Both the position numbers and the translations under genes were made by a program. 8,420 nt of DNA from Clostridia bacterium (GTDB lineage Bacteria; Bacillota; Clostridia; TANB77; CAG-508), in contig CAADUD010000012.1 in NCBI GenBank assembly GCA_900752095.1, positions 1 to 8,420 on the forward strand, read 5' to 3'. The notes beneath the pieces were generated by a model that saw nothing but the letters and a program-made list of their open reading frames with translations, searched no databases and was not told the DNA's origin. Every line of letters starts with the position of its first letter. The stretch's first letter is position 1. This document shows, piece after piece, positions 5,917 through 8,420 of this stretch.

Positions 5917-7092
5917 ATGAAAAAGAAGAAAAAAATTATGATAGCAGTTGCCATTATCGCAATTTTATTGATAATTGCACTTATTCTATTTTTACTTACT
6001 AGAAATACAAAACAAATTTATACAGTTTCTTTTGATACTAATGGTGCAGAGCCTATTGCTTCTCAACAAGTAGAAGAAGGGAAAACTGTTACAAGACCAA
6101 CTGACCCAGTTTTAGAAGGATATGAATTTGCAGGTTGGTATTTAAAAACAACAACCAATACAAAGCAAGATGTTTGGTTAGAATCAACAGAACAATTTAA
6201 TTTTAATACACCAATTACACAAAATATTGTGTTAGAAGCAAGATGGCTTCAAGATGGAAAAATAGCTGGATATCAAATTACTTTAAACATAGATGGGAGA
6301 GAAACTATCTTAACAACAGATCCAGAAGGAATGTTAGAAGAACCAAAAAAACCAGAAAAAGAGGGATATAAATTTTTAGGTTGGTATATGAATGATGAAA
6401 AAGTAGATTTTACACAACCATTTACACAAAATAGTAATTTAACAGCAAAATGGGAAAAAGAAGAGGATGATAAAAAACAAGAAGAAACAACCAAACCAAA
6501 TGAAAGTCAATCAGGAGGTACTACAAAACCAGAAAAACCAACAACAAATCCAAGTAAGCCAGAAAAACCAACTGATCCAGAAGAACAAGACAAGCCAAGC
6601 AAACCAGAAAAGCCAGAGGAACCAGAAAAACCAGAAGTAAAAAAATATACAGTAACTTTTAAAGTAGATGGCAATACAGTAAAGACTCAAACTGTAGAAG
6701 AAGGCAAAAAATTATCTTTACCAGAAAATCCAAGTAAATCTGGATATACCTTTAAAGGTTGGTACAGTAATGGAAACAAAATAACAAATAGTACTACTGT
6801 AACAAAAAATATGACAGTAACGGGTGAATGGGATACTTATACATTTGCAACATCATATATTAATAATGATAAAAATTCCCCAAATAGATTAGTGACTGCA
6901 TATAAAAATGGAACAGTAGTAGGAATTACAGCAATTTATGGTAACCATAATGGCAACTCTGAATACAAATTAGGAGCTTGGTCATCTAAGTTAAATGGTG
7001 TAAGAATTGTAAGTTATGAGCAATTTAGTGCATCAAATAATTATAAAATAGAATTAAAAGATGGAACAAGAGTATTTGCAAGTGGAAATTAG
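5917..7092 (+). CDS. Membrane-anchored surface protein with three InlB B-repeat-like modules
   Basis: This 391-residue protein begins with KKKKK and one hydrophobic helix (about 8-28) ending in a charged RNTKQ without a clear cleavage site or lipobox. It is therefore probably an N-terminal anchor leaving the rest outside the cell. Three Listeria-Bacteroides (InlB B-repeat) modules follow, each starting Y-x-[VI]-[ST]-[FL], with a G-Y-x-F-x-G-W-Y centre and an [AGT]-[KRE]-W end: residues 35-110 (with an extra loop), 119-179 and 244-305. Residues 180-243 are a disordered Pro/Lys/Glu spacer with four PEKP units, of the kind that spans cell walls. Residues 306-391 are an unrecognised domain rich in Asn, Tyr and Gly. 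There is no LPXTG sorting signal or choline-binding repeat. GAAGGGAG ends 6 bases before the ATG. The likely role is surface adhesion or display; B-repeats are ubiquitin-like folds found in many secreted Firmicute proteins. The gene lies next to a second secreted-protein gene. Confidence 0.85.
   Translation: MKKKKKIMIAVAIIAILLIIALILFLLTRNTKQIYTVSFDTNGAEPIASQQVEEGKTVTRPTDPVLEGYEFAGWYLKTTTNTKQDVWLESTEQFNFNTPITQNIVLEARWLQDGKIAGYQITLNIDGRETILTTDPEGMLEEPKKPEKEGYKFLGWYMNDEKVDFTQPFTQNSNLTAKWEKEEDDKKQEETTKPNESQSGGTTKPEKPTTNPSKPEKPTDPEEQDKPSKPEKPEEPEKPEVKKYTVTFKVDGNTVKTQTVEEGKKLSLPENPSKSGYTFKGWYSNGNKITNSTTVTKNMTVTGEWDTYTFATSYINNDKNSPNRLVTAYKNGTVVGITAIYGNHNGNSEYKLGAWSSKLNGVRIVSYEQFSASNNYKIELKDGTRVFASGN
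6526..6633 (+). repeat. Degenerate short repeat encoding the Pro-rich spacer
   Basis: The unit AAACCAGAAAAACCA (Lys-Pro-Glu-Lys-Pro) recurs with small changes at protein residues 204-208, 214-218 and 229-233, and a PEKP at 236-239. Such tracts change length by slippage, so spacer length may vary between strains. Confidence 0.7.
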
Positions 7093-7100
7093 TTTTTATA

Positions 7101-7166
7101 TTACATTAAAGTTTTCTGATACAATCATTTATTTAATGTAAGTAATTCAAAAATTGATTGTAAATC
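7101..7166 (+). repeat. Two interleaved inverted repeats between the surface-protein genes
   Basis: TTACATTAAA (7101-7110) is an exact reverse complement of TTTAATGTAA (7132-7141). TACAATCA (7120-7127) is an exact reverse complement of TGATTGTA (7155-7162), with bulged extensions on both sides (GAT/ATC and TTT/AAA). The left arm of the second pair lies in the loop of the first, so the hairpins are interleaved, as in a pseudoknot or a mutually exclusive switch. Neither is followed by a U-run, so neither is a good terminator. The second pair also includes the -10 of the presumed promoter of the next gene. Confidence 0.5.
7117..7125 (+). promoter_or_regulatory. Extended -10 promoter of the secreted repeat protein gene
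   Basis: TGATACAAT is an extended -10 element (TGn-TACAAT), identical over nine bases to the one before the small membrane protein gene (5120-5128). No good -35 stands 16-18 bases upstream (TATATT), which extended -10 promoters can tolerate. The start would be near 7132, giving a leader of about 55 bases to the ATG at 7188. Confidence 0.45.
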
Positions 7167-7187
7167 TAATAAGTGAGGATGTAAAAA

Positions 7188-8420
7188 ATGAAAAAACAAA
7201 TTAAGTATTTTTTAATCGCATTATTACTTTTTGTTTTAGCAGGAACAGGAATTGTAAATGCAGCAATCTTCCAAGCGACAGATGAAAATATTGCTGAAAC
7301 AAATAGTGAAGAATTAATTTATGTTATTGGTACCCATTTATTTACAGAAAAAACACCATATATTTCTACTCAAATTATGATGTATGCAGCTAGAACAATT
7401 GATATACCAGAAGGAGTACAAGGACAAGATGCTTTAGAATATATGAAAGTATATTCTAGGGATTTAGAGGGAAATTGGATCGAAGCAATATCAGGTGAAA
7501 CAGTTGATCTAAATGGTGTTGAATTTGATATTCAATACAAAGACTTAGAAAAATATGTTGTTACAACTGCTAATGTAAAAAATGCAACAGAATTAGAGGA
7601 AGCATTAGCAAATCCAGATATTACAACTATTAATTTAATTGCAGGAGATAAATTTGAAACAGATCATTCCATTTTAGTAAATAGACCTGTAAGCATTAAT
7701 GGAAATGGACAAACTATTACTTTTACAGGAGCAAGTGGAGAATGGAGAGAAGACACAGAAAATTATGTGGTAAAAGTATATAATACAGAAGTAACAATTA
7801 AAGATCTTACATTAACAGGAGCAAATACTGCATTATTAGTAAATTCATCAGAGGTAGTGTTAGAAGGAACAATCAATGTAGATGGAAATGCATTTGGAGG
7901 AATTGAAGTATCAAAAGGAGCAGCAGAAGGATTAGAAATTCCAAGTTTAGATATTACAAATGCAACATTAGAACATAAAGAAGTATTAGAAAACCCAACA
8001 GTTTGGGAAGATGGAGTAAATGACTGCATAGTAGGAGGAAACTTAGTAAAAGTAACAGGAGTAAAAGTAGGACAAGTATTTTACTTTAATGCAATGCCAG
8101 AAGCAAATGTAACAAGTGTAGCAGAATTAGAACATGCATTACAAACAAACTTAGAAGTAATCAATTTACAAAAAGGAACTTATGAAACAGATCATGTAAT
8201 TGTAGTAGGTAGAGATGTAACTATTAATGGTAATGAAAATATTATTAGATATGTAGGAGAAACAGGAAGCTGGTCAGGAGGATCAGGGGATAACTATGTA
8301 CTACAAGTATACAATGCAGAAGCAACAATAAAAGACTTAGGATTTACAGGAGCTAGTGCGGGACTATTAGTAAATGCATCAAAAGTAACCTTAGAAGGAA
8401 CAATAGATGTATCTGGAAAT
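7188..8420 (+). CDS. Secreted protein with tandem beta-helix-like repeats (3' end outside window)
   Basis: The frame opens at ATG 7188, preceded by GTGAGGAT (7173-7180), and runs without a stop to the right edge, giving the first 411 residues. Residues 1-26 are a Sec signal peptide: basic KKQIK, a hydrophobic core at about 7-22, and cleavage expected after Ala25 in VNA-A. There is no lipobox Cys. Residues 27-125 form an N-terminal region I do not recognise, with YVIGTHLF near its start and a YAARTIDIPEG stretch. From residue 129 there are repeats of about 177 residues: the first is 129-306, the second 307 onward and cut by the edge. They are rich in alternating Val/Ile/Leu, Asn-Gly turns and short strands, as in right-handed parallel beta-helix (pectate-lyase-like) proteins. 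The last 43 residues visible match residues 192-234 at 29 of 43 positions. A cell-wall anchor may follow beyond the window. The likely role is surface adhesin, surface-layer component or glycan-binding protein; no catalytic residues are identifiable. Confidence 0.85.
   Translation, partial: MKKQIKYFLIALLLFVLAGTGIVNAAIFQATDENIAETNSEELIYVIGTHLFTEKTPYISTQIMMYAARTIDIPEGVQGQDALEYMKVYSRDLEGNWIEAISGETVDLNGVEFDIQYKDLEKYVVTTANVKNATELEEALANPDITTINLIAGDKFETDHSILVNRPVSINGNGQTITFTGASGEWREDTENYVVKVYNTEVTIKDLTLTGANTALLVNSSEVVLEGTINVDGNAFGGIEVSKGAAEGLEIPSLDITNATLEHKEVLENPTVWEDGVNDCIVGGNLVKVTGVKVGQVFYFNAMPEANVTSVAELEHALQTNLEVINLQKGTYETDHVIVVGRDVTINGNENIIRYVGETGSWSGGSGDNYVLQVYNAEATIKDLGFTGASAGLLVNASKVTLEGTIDVSGN
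7572..8105 (+). repeat. Tandem coding repeat, unit 1
   Basis: This unit encodes residues 129-306. It starts at the NVKNATELEEAL motif (a small helix that opens the unit) and continues with strands around SINGNGQTITF, TIKDLTLTGA and VVLEGTINVDGN. The same order recurs in the next unit at an offset of 531-534 bases. Confidence 0.75.
8106..8420 (+). repeat. Tandem coding repeat, unit 2 (cut by window end)
   Basis: This unit starts at NVTSVAELEHAL, matching the opening of unit 1, and reaches VTLEGTIDVSGN at the edge. About 105 of the expected 177 residues are present. Similarity is clear in both protein and DNA, for instance a shared TTAGAAGGAACAAT, indicating duplication. Further units may follow. 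Confidence 0.75.

Noticed and set aside
6273..6494. 73-codon frame on the - strand inside the InlB-repeat gene
   Set aside because: It is antisense to two well-defined repeat modules and its Ser/Phe-rich translation is a shadow of the Lys/Glu-rich coding strand.
6526..6633. Short repeats as a CRISPR-like or non-coding repeat array
   Set aside because: The units are in frame, encode KPEKP without unique spacers, and sit inside an intact gene; this is a Pro-rich linker.
7763..8029. 88-codon frame on the - strand inside the secreted repeat gene
   Set aside because: It mirrors the repeat-protein frame, which is open for 411 codons with a signal peptide and repeat periodicity.

Overview
The window is AT-rich (roughly 30% G+C by eye). 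Its codons strongly prefer A/T endings, its Shine-Dalgarno sequences are AGGAGG-like, and its promoters are sigma-A type, often with an extended -10. Together with the gene families present, this points to a low-GC Firmicute, most likely an anaerobic Clostridia-type (possibly gut) bacterium. That placement is inference; no rRNA or marker gene is present. All convincing genes are on the + strand.

Left part (1-5054): the last 50 codons of a probable HAD-family nucleotidase-like protein, then a three-gene drug-efflux-type operon. A consensus promoter (TTGACA-17 bp-TATAAT) overlaid by two TGACA-N3-TGTCA operators drives a TetR-family repressor. The two halves of a heterodimeric ABC exporter follow. 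The first half (752 aa) carries a degenerate ATPase site (Asp for the catalytic Glu, Gln for the switch His) and a very large extracytoplasmic insertion between TM1 and TM2. The second half (613 aa) carries the canonical Glu/His and a non-canonical SQGQ signature. The motif changes are complementary, as expected of TM287/288-, LmrCD- or BmrCD-type pairs with one active and one degenerate nucleotide site. The two genes overlap by one base (TAATG). The expected logic is that a ligand releases the TetR protein from its operators and induces both regulator and pump.

Middle part (5055-5916): a separately promoted 90-aa two-helix membrane protein of unknown function, a 77-nt near-perfect hairpin that should terminate transcription, and about 390 bases without a convincing gene. 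That gap holds an extended -10 promoter inside a 9-bp inverted repeat, a possible 23-codon ORF, an AT hairpin with a U-rich tail and an isolated Shine-Dalgarno-like sequence. It may be a structured or attenuating leader of the next gene.

Right part (5917-8420): two consecutive cell-surface genes. The first encodes an N-terminally membrane-anchored protein with three InlB B-repeat-like modules, a Pro/Lys/Glu-rich spacer and an unrecognised 86-residue C-terminal domain. The second, cut off by the window edge, encodes a Sec-secreted protein with an unrecognised N-terminal domain followed by about 177-residue tandem repeats of probable parallel beta-helix fold. They look like adhesin or surface-layer-type proteins.

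I see no mobile element, CRISPR array, tRNA or rRNA. No clearly new multi-gene system is visible. The best leads are the ectodomain on the degenerate exporter subunit, the leader-like region before 5917 and the two surface proteins with unrecognised domains.
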